A stretch of 64,000 nucleotides of DNA from Bacillus sp. RAR_GA_16. Lineage in GTDB: Bacteria; Bacillota; Bacilli; Bacillales; Guptibacillaceae. The stretch covers positions 434,001 through 498,000 of the forward strand of contig NZ_JAIUKZ010000018.1 in NCBI RefSeq assembly GCF_020165985.1, given 5' to 3'. Shown piece by piece: positions 30,221 to 39,915 of this stretch (positions are counted from its first letter, which is position 1; each line of letters begins with the position of its first letter). The translations under genes and the position numbers were made by a program. The notes under the pieces are model-generated. The model saw nothing but the letters and a program-made list of their open reading frames with translations, made no database searches and was not told the DNA's origin.

Positions 30221-31564
30221 TTATTTCATCTTGGCGATTTGTTCGAGCTCATTTTCGGCAGGATTTGTTTTGAACATTTTCCTAAGAACAGTGACACATA
30301 GTGTACCAAGTACAATGTACAAGAGAAGGAACAAGATTAACATCCATCCCAAACCTTCTGCGGATGTAGCAGCTTGGCCCGTCCTAAGGATATCCCAAAG
30401 AATCCATGGCTGACGGCCAACTTCTGAAAAAATCCATCCAAATTCTATCGCTAATACTGATAACGGTCCGGCTAGTACAATTAATCGTAAAAACCATTTA
30501 TTTTCAGTATTTACTCGTTTTAATCGTAGTGCAATAACGAAAAAGAAGGTTAACGCTGCTAGAAACATTCCGATCCCAACCATTCCATCAAATAAATAGT
30601 GAATGTACAGAGGCGGAATTTCATCTTCCGGAACTTGATCGAGTCCCATTACCTCAGCATTTGGATTACCATGTGCAAGGATACTTAAGAAGTTTGGCAA
30701 TACGAAACCGTAATTGACTTCGTTCGTCTCGTTATCTAAGAACCCTCCCACAACCAGGTCAGCATTACTGGAAGTTTCAAAGTGCCATTCAGCAGCGGCT
30801 AGTTTACTTGGTTGATACTCTGCTAAATATTTACCTGAAAAATCACCAATGACTGCCGTTCCAATGGCAAAGATAAAACCAGCTGTCATCGTCAGTTTGA
30901 GCGCTTTACGATAGTACGTACTTCTTTTGCCTTTCAACATATTAAATGCCGTAATGGCTGCTAAAACCATAGCAGAAGTTAAATAAGCTGACATTACCAC
31001 GTGCCCAACTTTGGTTGGTGTTGCTGGATTGAACATAGCTGCAAGTGGCTCAATATTTGTTAGGACACCATCGACCATGTCAAACCCTTGAGGTGAGTTC
31101 ATAAATGCATTTACGGTCGAGATAAAGAAAGCTGATAAAGTGGAGCCGATTACGACTGGAATGGAGATTAACCAGTGGTAGATTGGCTTTTTAAATCTGT
31201 CCCATGTGTATAGATAGATTCCTAGAAAAATAGCTTCAAAGAAAAAAGCAAATGTTTCTAGGAATAGCGGTAAACTGATGACCTGCCCCGCTAATTGCAT
31301 GAAATTTGGCCATAGAAGTGATAGCTGTAACCCAATTGCTGTTCCTGTTACAACACCTACGGCGACTGTAACAACAAAACCTCTCGCCCACCGTCGAGCA
31401 AGTAAGGTGTAATAGGGATCGTTTCGTTTAATCCCAATCCATTCAGCAAGACTTATTAATAGCGGGACACCGACACCTAACGTCGCAAAAATAATATGAA
31501 AGCCTAACGTTAGACTTGTTAATAGACGACTTAGCATCGCTGAATCTAGTTCCAAATTGTTCAT
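30221..31564 (-). CDS. ythA: Cytochrome bd-type quinol oxidase subunit I (YthA/CioA type)
   Basis: The haem-bearing subunit, 447 residues, nine helices. The axial histidine is seen in LTLGFHIIFATLGVG near residue 18-20, and the GRQPW motif of the quinol site in EVGRQPWILWD near the C terminus. The short periplasmic Q-loop and the opening resemble the YthA/cyanide-insensitive subfamily rather than CydA proper. TTG at residue 4 is an alternative start with better spacing from AAAGGGG. A perfect Rex operator lies about 105 bases upstream, which suggests induction when NADH is high and oxygen is low. Confidence 0.9.
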   Translation of the reverse strand: MNNLELDSAMLSRLLTSLTLGFHIIFATLGVGVPLLISLAEWIGIKRNDPYYTLLARRWARGFVVTVAVGVVTGTAIGLQLSLLWPNFMQLAGQVISLPLFLETFAFFFEAIFLGIYLYTWDRFKKPIYHWLISIPVVIGSTLSAFFISTVNAFMNSPQGFDMVDGVLTNIEPLAAMFNPATPTKVGHVVMSAYLTSAMVLAAITAFNMLKGKRSTYYRKALKLTMTAGFIFAIGTAVIGDFSGKYLAEYQPSKLAAAEWHFETSSNADLVVGGFLDNETNEVNYGFVLPNFLSILAHGNPNAEVMGLDQVPEDEIPPLYIHYLFDGMVGIGMFLAALTFFFVIALRLKRVNTENKWFLRLIVLAGPLSVLAIEFGWIFSEVGRQPWILWDILRTGQAATSAEGLGWMLILFLLLYIVLGTLCVTVLRKMFKTNPAENELEQIAKMK

Positions 31565-31668
31565 CCCCTTTGTACCGATTTCTCAACATCTGTTACTCAT
31601 CTTCCCTTAACATGACTGATAGAAACAGTGAACCTCTTCAACACCTTCATTATGAATCATCACTAAGA

Positions 31669-31686
31669 TTGTGACAAGTATCACAA
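31669..31686. promoter_or_regulatory. Rex operator upstream of the bd oxidase operon
   Basis: TTGTGACAAGTATCACAA is a perfect match to the Rex consensus TTGTGA-N6-TCACAA, and the palindrome extends by three more pairs on each side. A weaker copy, TTGTTC-N6-TCACAA, lies at 31725-31742. Rex is the NADH-sensing repressor of bd oxidase and fermentation genes in Firmicutes. Confidence 0.85.
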
Positions 31687-31793
31687 TCTTTTTTTAATAG
31701 GATTTATGATTGCTACGTTACATTTTGTTCACATTTTCACAAGCAATTATTCTTTCCAAAACGAAGGTTTCACTCAAAATGAGCCAAAAGCCA

Positions 31794-31822
31794 AAAAAAA
31801 GAAGGCCTGGGCCTTCTTTTTA
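31794..31822 (-). terminator. Terminator of the yknUV operon
   Basis: AAAGAAGGCC pairs with GGCCTTCTTT, with runs of T on the minus strand after the yknV stop. Confidence 0.85.
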
Positions 31823-33622
31823 TACTGCATCCATCATGTTAAATTGTGATTTTACAAGCTCATAATAAGTTCCACCATTACGCATCAGCTCACTATGATT
31901 TCCTTGTTCAATAATACGGCCGTGATCCAAAACAATGATATTGTCAGCTTCCCGTATCGTAGAAAGTCTATGAGCAATCATAATAGCCGTTCGACCTTCT
32001 AAGACGACATTTAATGCTTTTTGGATTTTTAGCTCCGTTTCTGTATCAATGCTTGCCGTAGCTTCATCCAAAATGAGGATGCGTGGATCTGCAAGCAATG
32101 CTCGAGAAAAGGATAAGAGCTGTCTCTCACCTACAGAGAGAACATTTCCTCTCTCCTCTACTTCCGTCTCATAACCGTTGCTGAGTCGCTGGATAAAATG
32201 GTCAGCTCCTACAGCTTTTGCTGCTTCAATGACCTCTTCATCACTAGCATCCGGACGTCCAAATCGAATGTTTTCCATAATAGTACCGGAGAAAATAAAC
32301 GTATCTTGCAAAACCACACTCACTTTTTCTCGCAAACTATCCAGTTTTACGTCTTTTAAATCAACACCATCAATACGAACCGTTCCGCTTGTAGGGTCAT
32401 AAAATCGACTGATTAAATTTGCTATTGTAGATTTCCCAGAACCCGTATGCCCGACAAGTGCAACCGTATCTCCAGCATTCATCTTAAGGCTCAATTTATG
32501 AAGTGCTTTCCGACTTTCATCATAGGAAAATTCCACATCTTCAAATGTAATCTCACCTTTAATATCCGTAAACTCGATGGCATTTTTCTTTTCAGGTACA
32601 TTGGGCTGTTCATCCAGAAATTCAAATATTCTTTCAGATGAAGCCATCGCAACAAGCAATTGATTATACACTTGCCCTAAACGAGAAATGGGCTCCCAGA
32701 ACATTCCTAGATAGAAAGCAAAGGTGACAAAAACACCGTAATCTAGACCGTTTTGTATAAGATAGACACCGAACCATATTAAGATTGCCGTTCCGATTGC
32801 ATTTGACATTTCAACAAACGGTCTAAATATCGCACTCTTTTGTGTCGCATCTTTCCAACTTGCATAGTTCTCATGATTAACACCCTGGAAAAATTCCATA
32901 TTCCCATTCTCCTGGGTATACGATTGCGTTACGCGAATCCCTTGTATACTTTCATTTAAATGAGAGTTTAATTTCGCTTGCTTGATTCGAACTTGCTGCC
33001 ATGAGCGACGAATTCGTTTTCGTAGACTCGTTGAAATTAAAAACATTAGCGGCAAAATAATCATGATTGCGAGCGTTAGCTGAGGACTGAGTACAAACAT
33101 GATGACAATGATGCCTAGTAACAGAACAATGTCCATTAATAAGTTAATGACACCGCTTGTAAAAAGCTCCTGCATTGAATTGACATCGTTAATAATGCGA
33201 ACGAGAATGGAGCCCGCTGATCGTTTATCAAAAAAACCGTGTGATAGCCGCTGGATATGCTTAAACAATCCCTGGCGGATATCATAAATAATGTATTGTC
33301 CTAATTGATTCGTCCATTTGATTCGATAAGTATTGGCGATCCATGAAAGGACATATAATACGGCAATCCCAATAATCAATTGAACGAGTAACGTTTGATT
33401 TTGATTTTTAATTGCATGGTCAAATAATAAAACCCCAATGAAAATCGGAACAATTAAACGCACAGCTGTAGAAAGTAACATTGAAATAATCGCTTTAGGT
33501 AATAAGTTTTTTTTGTAGGGTTCCATATAGCCAAGTAAACGAGACATCTGCTTCCAGTTAAATTGCTTTTCGATCGCAGTATCCTGTGAATAATGGAACC
33601 GTTCTCTTCGATTTTGCTTCAA
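31820..33622 (-). CDS. yknV: ABC exporter subunit YknV-like (consensus ATPase site Walker B)
   Basis: A half-transporter of 600 residues: six membrane helices (about 35-320), then a nucleotide-binding domain. Walker A is GHTGSGKST, Walker B/catalytic glutamate is ILILDEATASID, and the signature is degenerate, LSVGERQ instead of LSGGQ. The start is TTG behind GAGGTGAAG, 14 bases after yknU. Together they should form a heterodimeric multidrug-type exporter. The names rest on lengths and neighbourhood. Confidence 0.85.
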   Translation of the reverse strand: MKQNRRERFHYSQDTAIEKQFNWKQMSRLLGYMEPYKKNLLPKAIISMLLSTAVRLIVPIFIGVLLFDHAIKNQNQTLLVQLIIGIAVLYVLSWIANTYRIKWTNQLGQYIIYDIRQGLFKHIQRLSHGFFDKRSAGSILVRIINDVNSMQELFTSGVINLLMDIVLLLGIIVIMFVLSPQLTLAIMIILPLMFLISTSLRKRIRRSWQQVRIKQAKLNSHLNESIQGIRVTQSYTQENGNMEFFQGVNHENYASWKDATQKSAIFRPFVEMSNAIGTAILIWFGVYLIQNGLDYGVFVTFAFYLGMFWEPISRLGQVYNQLLVAMASSERIFEFLDEQPNVPEKKNAIEFTDIKGEITFEDVEFSYDESRKALHKLSLKMNAGDTVALVGHTGSGKSTIANLISRFYDPTSGTVRIDGVDLKDVKLDSLREKVSVVLQDTFIFSGTIMENIRFGRPDASDEEVIEAAKAVGADHFIQRLSNGYETEVEERGNVLSVGERQLLSFSRALLADPRILILDEATASIDTETELKIQKALNVVLEGRTAIMIAHRLSTIREADNIIVLDHGRIIEQGNHSELMRNGGTYYELVKSQFNMMDAV

Positions 33623-33636
33623 ATCTTCACCTCATT

Positions 33637-35391
33637 TCAACCAGTCTGTTTAGCCATAATTTCCTTACGATCTTGATATTGAATATTATAAATGCTCCGG
33701 TAGTAGCCATTCTGTTCAATTAATTCCTGATGCTTCCCGCGTTCAACGATTTCACCTTCATTAAGGACAAGAATTTCATCCGCATGTTTTAAAGATGAGA
33801 TTCTGTGTGCAATGATAAAGGTAGTTCTACCTTTCATTACTTCTTCAAAGGCTTTCTGTATTTTCACTTCTGTTTGCATATCAACAGCGCTTGTCGCGTC
33901 ATCAAGGATTAAGATACTCGGATCGGTTAAAATCGCACGTGCGATAGCAATGCGCTGTTTCTGACCCCCAGACAGTCCCATCCCCCGCTCACCTAATACC
34001 GTGTCGTATCCATTTGGCATTTCCATAATAAATTCATGGGCTTGAGCTCTTTTAGCAGCATCCTGAATCGCTTCAAACGAAATATCTGGATCACCATAAG
34101 CAATGTTGTCACGTATGGTAGAAGAGAACAGAAAGGTTTCTTGTAAAACGACACCAATGTTTTTTCGAAGGGATTTTAAGCTATATTCATTAATGTTTCG
34201 TCCATCAATTCTTACTTCACCACGGTTAGGTTCATAAAAACGAGCAATGAGTTGAGTAATGGTTGTTTTACCGGCTCCCGTTGCGCCTAACAAACCAATT
34301 GTAGAGCCCTTTGGGGCATCAAACGTAATATTTTTTAAGGCTTCATCATCTTCAGAAGTATATTGATGCGTCACGTTTTGGAAAGCAACATTTCCTTCAA
34401 GGCGATCAACATCTAATGCACCTTCACGATCGTAAATATCTTCTGGTTCATCAAGGATTTCAAGAAGCCGTTCTCCTGATGCTTTAGATTGGGAGAAGGT
34501 GTTGATGACAAATCCAAGGTTCATTATTGGCCAAATGATGTACCAAACAAGGCTAAAGAAGGCAACTAATTCTCCAGGTTGAAGCTGGTTTTGAAATACG
34601 AGATAACCTCCATAAGAAAGAAGGAAAACAACACATAAATTCCCGATAAACTCCATTAACGGGAAGAATTTTGCCCAGATATAGGAAGTTGTTAAATAGT
34701 TATCACGATAATCAGTGTTACTGTCGACAAATTTATTTATTTCGAAATCTTCTCTAGATAAAGATTTAACAGTATTAATTCCACTAATATTTTCTTGAAC
34801 CTTCGTATTTAAGCGAGCCATCGACTTTCGAATACCTCTGAACGCCGGATGAACGCGCTTATCAAATTGATAAACAACCACTGCAAGAAATGGCAACATC
34901 CCAAGCGTAACGAGTGCAAGGGGAACAGAATAACCAAACATTACAATTAAACTAAAACTTACAATGAGTACGAAGTTGATCACTTGAGCAAATCCAAAGG
35001 ATAAGAAGAAGCGAAACCCCTCTACATCAGCCGTTAGACGTGACATCAAGTCACCTGTTTTGGCGTTATCATAATAGCGAAAGGGTAAGTATTGAAGCTT
35101 TTTATATAGTTCTTCCCTTAAACGGTATACGGCTGTCACACCAAACAAGTCCCCTAAATACTGTTGAAAAAATGTAGCGACCCCTTTAACGATCATGACT
35201 CCTATAAAACCAAACGCAAGATATGGGACCCATTTGTATTCTTGCTTAAGGATAACGTCATCAATTGTAAATTGAAGAAGCATAGGATATAAGACGGTAA
35301 TACCTGTTACAAATAGTAGTGAAAACACTGACCACATAAAAAGTTTCTTATAAGGCCAATAAAAGTCTTTTAATCTTTTAAATGTTTCCAT
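33637..35391 (-). CDS. yknU: ABC exporter subunit YknU-like (degenerate Walker B)
   Basis: The partner half-transporter, 584 residues, six helices plus an ATPase domain. Walker A is GATGAGKTT and the signature is canonical, LSGGQKQR, but the catalytic glutamate after Walker B is aspartate (ILILDDATSAVD). In heterodimeric exporters one ATP site is degenerate in just this way. The substrate is unknown; related pairs export drugs, lipids or peptides. The start is ATG with AAGGTGG upstream. Confidence 0.85.
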   Translation of the reverse strand: METFKRLKDFYWPYKKLFMWSVFSLLFVTGITVLYPMLLQFTIDDVILKQEYKWVPYLAFGFIGVMIVKGVATFFQQYLGDLFGVTAVYRLREELYKKLQYLPFRYYDNAKTGDLMSRLTADVEGFRFFLSFGFAQVINFVLIVSFSLIVMFGYSVPLALVTLGMLPFLAVVVYQFDKRVHPAFRGIRKSMARLNTKVQENISGINTVKSLSREDFEINKFVDSNTDYRDNYLTTSYIWAKFFPLMEFIGNLCVVFLLSYGGYLVFQNQLQPGELVAFFSLVWYIIWPIMNLGFVINTFSQSKASGERLLEILDEPEDIYDREGALDVDRLEGNVAFQNVTHQYTSEDDEALKNITFDAPKGSTIGLLGATGAGKTTITQLIARFYEPNRGEVRIDGRNINEYSLKSLRKNIGVVLQETFLFSSTIRDNIAYGDPDISFEAIQDAAKRAQAHEFIMEMPNGYDTVLGERGMGLSGGQKQRIAIARAILTDPSILILDDATSAVDMQTEVKIQKAFEEVMKGRTTFIIAHRISSLKHADEILVLNEGEIVERGKHQELIEQNGYYRSIYNIQYQDRKEIMAKQTG

Positions 35392-35593
35392 TCCAACACC
35401 ACCTTCTGCCAGTAAGTAATTTAAAAAATAGTGACAATATACATAATATATCGGAATTCGAAATAAATAACCACCTATTCGGCCTAAAATTCGGAATTTT
35501 TTAATGGAAGTTAATTGGAATGGGTTATGGAGTCATCAATACAACTAAAGTGAGGACGATTTGAGGCTAATCGTGGAGTCATGGGAATAAGCA

Positions 35594-35625
35594 TAAAAAA
35601 ACCAGAGAGCAAAGCTCTCTGGTTT
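35594..35625 (-). terminator. Terminator of the peroxiredoxin gene
   Basis: AAACCAGAGAGC pairs with GCTCTCTGGTTT around AAA, and T-runs follow on the minus strand. Confidence 0.85.
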
Positions 35626-35634
35626 GTGTCTTTT

Positions 35635-36180
35635 TTATTTAAGTGTTTCTTGACCTGGCTTCCAGTTAGCCGGGCAAAGGCCACCAGTTTGTAGCGCTTG
35701 AAGCACGCGAAGTGTTTCATCTACGTCACGGCCAATGTTGTTATGGTTCACTACAGAGTACTGAAGTTCACCTTCAGGGTTGATGATGAATAGGCCGCGA
35801 AGTGCAACACCTTCATCTTCAATGAATACGCCGTATTCTTTAGATACTTTGTGGTTCGTGTCAGCTGCTAATGCATAGTTAAGATCTCCAAGACCATTAT
35901 CATTACGGTCTGTGTTGATCCATGCAAGGTGTGTATGAATTGTATCAGTCGATACACCAATTACTTCTGCATCTAGATCGTCGAACTCTTCGAAACGATC
36001 GCTTAGTGCTGTAATTTCAGTTGGGCATACGAATGTGAAGTCCATTGGATAGAAGAAAAGGACTGTCCATTTATCGTTTTTCATATTTTCTTCAAGGCTT
36101 ACTTTGCCAAATTCTTTGTTTGTCATCACTGCTTCCATTTCGAAGCGAGGTGCTTGTTTTCCTACCATGCGTTCTACCAT
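35635..36180 (-). CDS. ykuU: Typical 2-Cys peroxiredoxin YkuU
   Basis: Reduces hydrogen and organic peroxides. The 181-residue protein has the peroxidatic cysteine in FTFVCPTE (Cys52) and the resolving cysteine in GLCPANW (Cys169), with the full C-terminal tail. I choose ATG 36180 because GGAGGG lies upstream; longer frames have no site. The sequence is very close to B. subtilis YkuU. A consensus promoter precedes it. Confidence 0.95.
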   Translation of the reverse strand: MVERMVGKQAPRFEMEAVMTNKEFGKVSLEENMKNDKWTVLFFYPMDFTFVCPTEITALSDRFEEFDDLDAEVIGVSTDTIHTHLAWINTDRNDNGLGDLNYALAADTNHKVSKEYGVFIEDEGVALRGLFIINPEGELQYSVVNHNNIGRDVDETLRVLQALQTGGLCPANWKPGQETLK

Positions 36181-36229
36181 GTGTAAATCCCTCCTAGAAA
36201 ATATCCTGCGGCTTTCGCCCACAAATGAC

Positions 36230-36258
36230 ATTATAGTACACGATTTATTTTTAGTCAA
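36230..36258 (-). promoter_or_regulatory. Sigma-A promoter of ykuU
   Basis: TTGACT (-35, 36253-36258) and TATAAT (-10, 36230-36235) are exactly 17 bases apart on the minus strand, about 50 bases upstream of the start codon. Confidence 0.85.
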
Positions 36259-36470
36259 TATTAAATAATAATTAATTTAATGTGGGTTATTAACCTTCCC
36301 CCACTATCGTACCCACGTTTACACTGGTCTAAACAGGGTAGTTTCAGTATAACGAAAATCATTTCATTCGTCTTGTATTAACGCTTTACTTGAATTGGAG
36401 TGACAATATTCGCTATAATTTGACCGTGAGATTATTTTATTTATGTATGTGAACTGAAGGAGGAAGTCTA

Positions 36471-37307
36471 TTGAATCTATTTAACGACATTAACTGGGAA
36501 GGTTTCTTAGTGGACACGGGCATAATTGTTCTTAAGCTTATTGCAATCTTAATCATTTACGCCATCGTGAAAGCAATCGGAAACCGATTTATTGAAAGAA
36601 CCTTTACGCAAGTATCTGAAAAACAAAACATGAGTCCAGGAAGAGCCAATACGCTGAAAAACTTATCAAAAAGCATCTTTACGTATGTACTACTCTTTAT
36701 GGCTGTTGCGATTATTTTCGAAACATTTGGTTTTGATATTAAAGCATTAATTGCTGGTGCAGGTATTATCGGCCTTGCAGTCGGTTTTGGTGCTCAAGGT
36801 CTTGTAAGTGACGTTGTAACTGGTTTCTTCATTCTTTTAGAGAAACAAATGGACGTTGGGGATTACGTTACTGCTGGCGGCTTTGATGGAATCGTAGAAG
36901 AAGTTGGTCTTCGCACCACACACATTCGCTCTTTTGATGGGACATTAAACTATGTCCCAAATCGTGAAATTAGCTCTTTAAGCAACCATTCACGCGGCAA
37001 TATGCGTGCTCTTGTCGATATTGGCATCTCTTATGGAGATAACATCGACGAAGCCATTCGGGTAATCCAGAAAGTGTGTGACAACGTTGCTGCAACAAAT
37101 GAAGCCGTTGTCGAGGGACCTGATGTGCTTGGTGTACAAAGTCTTGGGTCATCTGATGTTGTCCTTCGCGTTCTGTGCCGTACTCAGAATATGGAACAAT
37201 GGGGTGTTGAACGTCAACTTCGTAAAGAAATTAAAGAAGCGCTTGACGCTAATGGAATTGAAATCCCATTCCCTCACCAAGTATTTATTGAAAAGAAAGA
37301 ACAATAG
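36471..37307 (+). CDS. ykuT: Small-conductance mechanosensitive channel (MscS/YkuT)
   Basis: A 278-residue MscS-type channel that releases solutes on osmotic downshock. Three N-terminal helices are seen; the pore helix has the Gly/Ala packing pattern AGAGIIGLAVGFGAQGLVSDVVTG. The beta domain follows with DVGDYVTAGGFDGIVEEVGLRTT and a C-terminal alpha/beta part. The start is TTG behind AAGGAGGAAG. Next to ykuU and ykuS as in B. subtilis. Confidence 0.93.
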   Translation: MNLFNDINWEGFLVDTGIIVLKLIAILIIYAIVKAIGNRFIERTFTQVSEKQNMSPGRANTLKNLSKSIFTYVLLFMAVAIIFETFGFDIKALIAGAGIIGLAVGFGAQGLVSDVVTGFFILLEKQMDVGDYVTAGGFDGIVEEVGLRTTHIRSFDGTLNYVPNREISSLSNHSRGNMRALVDIGISYGDNIDEAIRVIQKVCDNVAATNEAVVEGPDVLGVQSLGSSDVVLRVLCRTQNMEQWGVERQLRKEIKEALDANGIEIPFPHQVFIEKKEQ

Positions 37308-37361
37308 TTTAGCAGTGTTTTGCTCCGGGTAATGTGTTCACACAGAAGGAGTGTGATCCCA

Positions 37362-37568
37362 ATGCCTTACAACTCGAAAAGTGAGTTGCCTGATCAAGTA
37401 AAGAACAACTTGCCTAGCCATGCTCAAGATATTTTTAAAGAAGCTTTTAACTCTGCTTCGGAACAATATGATTCGGAGAAAACGGCTTTTAAAGTCGCTT
37501 GGAGTGCTGTGGAAGAAAAGTATCAAAAAAACGACAATGGAAATTGGGTAAAAAAAGATGATAATTAA
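37362..37568 (+). CDS. ChaB-domain protein
   Basis: A 68-residue protein with the ChaB motif LPDQVKNNLPSHAQDIFKEAFNSA followed by a second helix (KVAWSAVEEKYQKN). ATG 37362 follows AGAAGGAG. ChaB proteins were first tied to a cation antiporter regulator, but the function of Bacillus homologues is not clear. It is followed by a strong terminator. Confidence 0.85.
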   Translation: MPYNSKSELPDQVKNNLPSHAQDIFKEAFNSASEQYDSEKTAFKVAWSAVEEKYQKNDNGNWVKKDDN

Positions 37569-37569
37569 G

Positions 37570-37602
37570 CAAAAACCCCTAATATCGCATTAGGGGTTTT
37601 TT
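37570..37602 (+). terminator. Terminator after the ChaB-domain gene
   Basis: AAAAACCCCTAAT pairs with ATTAGGGGTTTTT around ATCGC and the T-run continues. Confidence 0.85.
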
Positions 37603-37612
37603 GTTTGTGATT

Positions 37613-37855
37613 CTATTGGTAGCGACTTTCTACCTGCTGACATACTTGGTCAGCTGTCATGCCATCCGCATTTATGACTGATCCTTGTGTGCTAACCGAC
37701 TGCATCCCCATTACGTTTTGATCCTGACCGGAGACAACGCAACAATCACAGCCATTTGCATCACTTTCTTGTTTTAAGGATACAACCTCATATCCTTTTG
37801 CTTGTAAAGCTTGTGCCACATCCGAAAGCGTATCTTCTACTGCGATTCGTTTCAT
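37613..37855 (-). CDS. ykuS: YkuS family protein (UPF0180)
   Basis: An 80-residue cytoplasmic protein. It opens [27 protein letters not shown] and has a [15 protein letters not shown] block typical of UPF0180. The AAGGAATG site is upstream. The function is not known. It lies between the dapL gene and ykuT as in B. subtilis. Confidence 0.88.
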   Translation of the reverse strand: MKRIAVEDTLSDVAQALQAKGYEVVSLKQESDANGCDCCVVSGQDQNVMGMQSVSTQGSVINADGMTADQVCQQVESRYQ

Positions 37856-37938
37856 TTCTAATCATTCCTTCCCTCTTTTATTATGTAACTGCTACCCTAC
37901 TATGTTCACCAACGTTCGTTAATTTATACGCCAAACAA

Positions 37939-37974
37939 TAAAAGCCTTCAGGTATAAAAAACCTGAAGGCTTAA
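37939..37974 (-). terminator. dapH-dapL operon terminator
   Basis: AAGCCTTCAGGT pairs with ACCTGAAGGCTT and T-runs follow on the minus strand. Confidence 0.85.
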
Positions 37975-37979
37975 AAAAT

Positions 37980-39095
37980 TCAATTTGCTATTTCATTTAA
38001 ATAAGATGTTAGCGCAAGGTACGCTGTTTCGATTGCCGATTCATCTGGTTTTAATGTAGATGTATGAAGACCTGATGAAGAATTCACACCAAGCCAGAAC
38101 ATAAATCCAGGAATTTCTTTTAAGAAATAACCAAAATCTTCACCAGTCATCGCTTCCCGACATTCCACTAATGATACGTCAGAGAGACCCTTCATTTTAT
38201 CCATAAACGGTTTCACGAGTTCTGGCGTATTGTTCACTTGATAGTAGTTCGATCCATAATCAATGGAAGCTTCACAATCAAACGATGCTTCAATCCCTTT
38301 TACCATTGCTTCAATACGATTCTTCACTTTAGACATTGAAGCAGCCGAAAGCGTCCGAATCGTACCTTCTAGTCTCGCTTTTTCTGCAATGATGTTTTGC
38401 TTCGTCCCACCATCAATTTTCCCAACTGTCACAACAGCTGAATCGAGTGGGTCGACGTTCCTTGCTACAATAGATTGGAACTGAGTAACAAGATGACTAG
38501 CTGCAACGACCATGTCACGCGTGTGATGCGGGTACGCAGCGTGTCCTCCTTTACCAGTCAAATCAATAAATAACTCAGATGTGTTCGCAAAAAGCAAACC
38601 TGGTCTTGTTGCAATCGTGCCAACTGGATATTCAGGGGCAATATGCAATGCAACCATTTGATCAGGCTTCCATGCTTTGAACTCTTCACTATCAAGCATT
38701 GGAAGTGCACCGCCGGGTCCTTCTTCTGCTGGCTGAAACACAAACAGTAAATTGTCTTTCAAGGCATGAGATGCATAATATTCAAGAATGGAAAGAGCGA
38801 TCGTCATATGAAGATCATGACCACATGCATGCATATAGCCATCATGCTCCGATGTAAACTCATACCCTGTCTCTTCCTTAATCGGAAGTCCATCTATATC
38901 AGTGCGATACCCAATTGTTTTTGAAGGATGATCGCCCTTCACTAGCACAAGAATACCCGTTCTCCAGGTTTTCACCTGGAGACGGTCCTGAGGCAATTTT
39001 TCAATAAAATGAAGCAAATAACGCTGCGTCTTAAATTCCTTGAAACCTAGTTCAGGAATACGATGTAGATCTCTTCGAACAGAAGTGATATCCAT
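37980..39095 (-). CDS. dapL: N-acetyldiaminopimelate deacetylase (YkuR)
   Basis: An M20 family metallohydrolase of 371 residues that removes the acetyl group from N-acetyl-LL-diaminopimelate in the acetylase branch of lysine and peptidoglycan precursor synthesis. Metal motifs are seen in HACGHDLHM and [23 protein letters not shown] is the family block. The ATG lies 5 bases after dapH with no clear ribosome site of its own, implying translational coupling. Confidence 0.95.
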   Translation of the reverse strand: MDITSVRRDLHRIPELGFKEFKTQRYLLHFIEKLPQDRLQVKTWRTGILVLVKGDHPSKTIGYRTDIDGLPIKEETGYEFTSEHDGYMHACGHDLHMTIALSILEYYASHALKDNLLFVFQPAEEGPGGALPMLDSEEFKAWKPDQMVALHIAPEYPVGTIATRPGLLFANTSELFIDLTGKGGHAAYPHHTRDMVVAASHLVTQFQSIVARNVDPLDSAVVTVGKIDGGTKQNIIAEKARLEGTIRTLSAASMSKVKNRIEAMVKGIEASFDCEASIDYGSNYYQVNNTPELVKPFMDKMKGLSDVSLVECREAMTGEDFGYFLKEIPGFMFWLGVNSSSGLHTSTLKPDESAIETAYLALTSYLNEIAN

Positions 39096-39100
39096 CGGAA

Positions 39101-39820
39101 TTAGTCGTTTTGTAGCTGACGAAGCTCTTTTTTGATTTCTGTTTTCGAACGGGTTTGATCATCAATTTTCTTAAGTACACGTGCTGGTGTTCCAGCAACA
39201 AGTGTATACTCAGGAACATCTTCCGTTACAATCGCACCTGCAGCGACTACGGAACCTTTTCCTACTTTTACACCTTCTAGTACGACAGCATTTGCACCAA
39301 TCACAACATCGTCTTCAATAATAACTGGGCTAGCAGACGGCGGCTCAATAACGCCAGCTAGGACAGAACCTGCACCAATATGACAGTTCTTACCTACTGT
39401 TGCGCGTCCTCCAAGTACAACATTCATATCAATCATTGTTCCTTCACCTACAACGGAACCAATATTGATCATTGCACCCATCATGATGACAGCATTGTTA
39501 CCAATTTCTACTTGGTCGCGAATCACGGCACCAGGCTCAATACGAGCTTGAATACCTTTAAGGTCAAGCATCGGAATAGCAGAATTACGACGATCATTTT
39601 CTACAACGTAATCTTCAATATTAGATGCTTCTGATTCTAGTGCTTTCTTAATGTCTTTCCACTCTCCGAAAAGAACACCGGTATTACCTGTAATGAATGA
39701 CTTTGTATTGCTACCAAAGTCGATTCCCTCAAGGTTTCCTTTAATATGTACTTTCACAGGAGTTGATTTCTCACTGTTTTGAATAAAGCTAATAATTTCA
39801 TTTGCATCCATCATTTTCAT
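39101..39820 (-). CDS. dapH: 2,3,4,5-tetrahydropyridine-2,6-dicarboxylate N-acetyltransferase
   Basis: A left-handed beta-helix (hexapeptide repeat) acetyltransferase of 239 residues, first step of the acetylase branch. The N-terminal block [19 protein letters not shown] is specific to DapH, and hexapeptide turns such as [20 protein letters not shown] fill the C-terminal half. AAAGGAGGAATT lies upstream. It forms an operon with dapL. Confidence 0.96.
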   Translation of the reverse strand: MKMMDANEIISFIQNSEKSTPVKVHIKGNLEGIDFGSNTKSFITGNTGVLFGEWKDIKKALESEASNIEDYVVENDRRNSAIPMLDLKGIQARIEPGAVIRDQVEIGNNAVIMMGAMINIGSVVGEGTMIDMNVVLGGRATVGKNCHIGAGSVLAGVIEPPSASPVIIEDDVVIGANAVVLEGVKVGKGSVVAAGAIVTEDVPEYTLVAGTPARVLKKIDDQTRSKTEIKKELRQLQND

Positions 39821-39915
39821 TGGATAATTCCTCCTTTGTTCATCATGCTTATCATAAATAGCATGTTTCTCATTTTATCGTACATGATCGCTTACGTGAA
39901 GTCTAATCTTACAGG

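Noticed and set aside
31666-31696. Inverted repeat plus T-run upstream of the bd oxidase genes read as a terminator
   Set aside because: No plus-strand gene ends there; the arms match the Rex consensus exactly and the stem is AT-rich and weak.
36259-36285. Possible PerR/Fur-type box (TTAAATAATAATTAA) upstream of ykuU
   Set aside because: It matches the 7-1-7 pattern poorly and is within a generally AT-rich stretch, so chance is likely.
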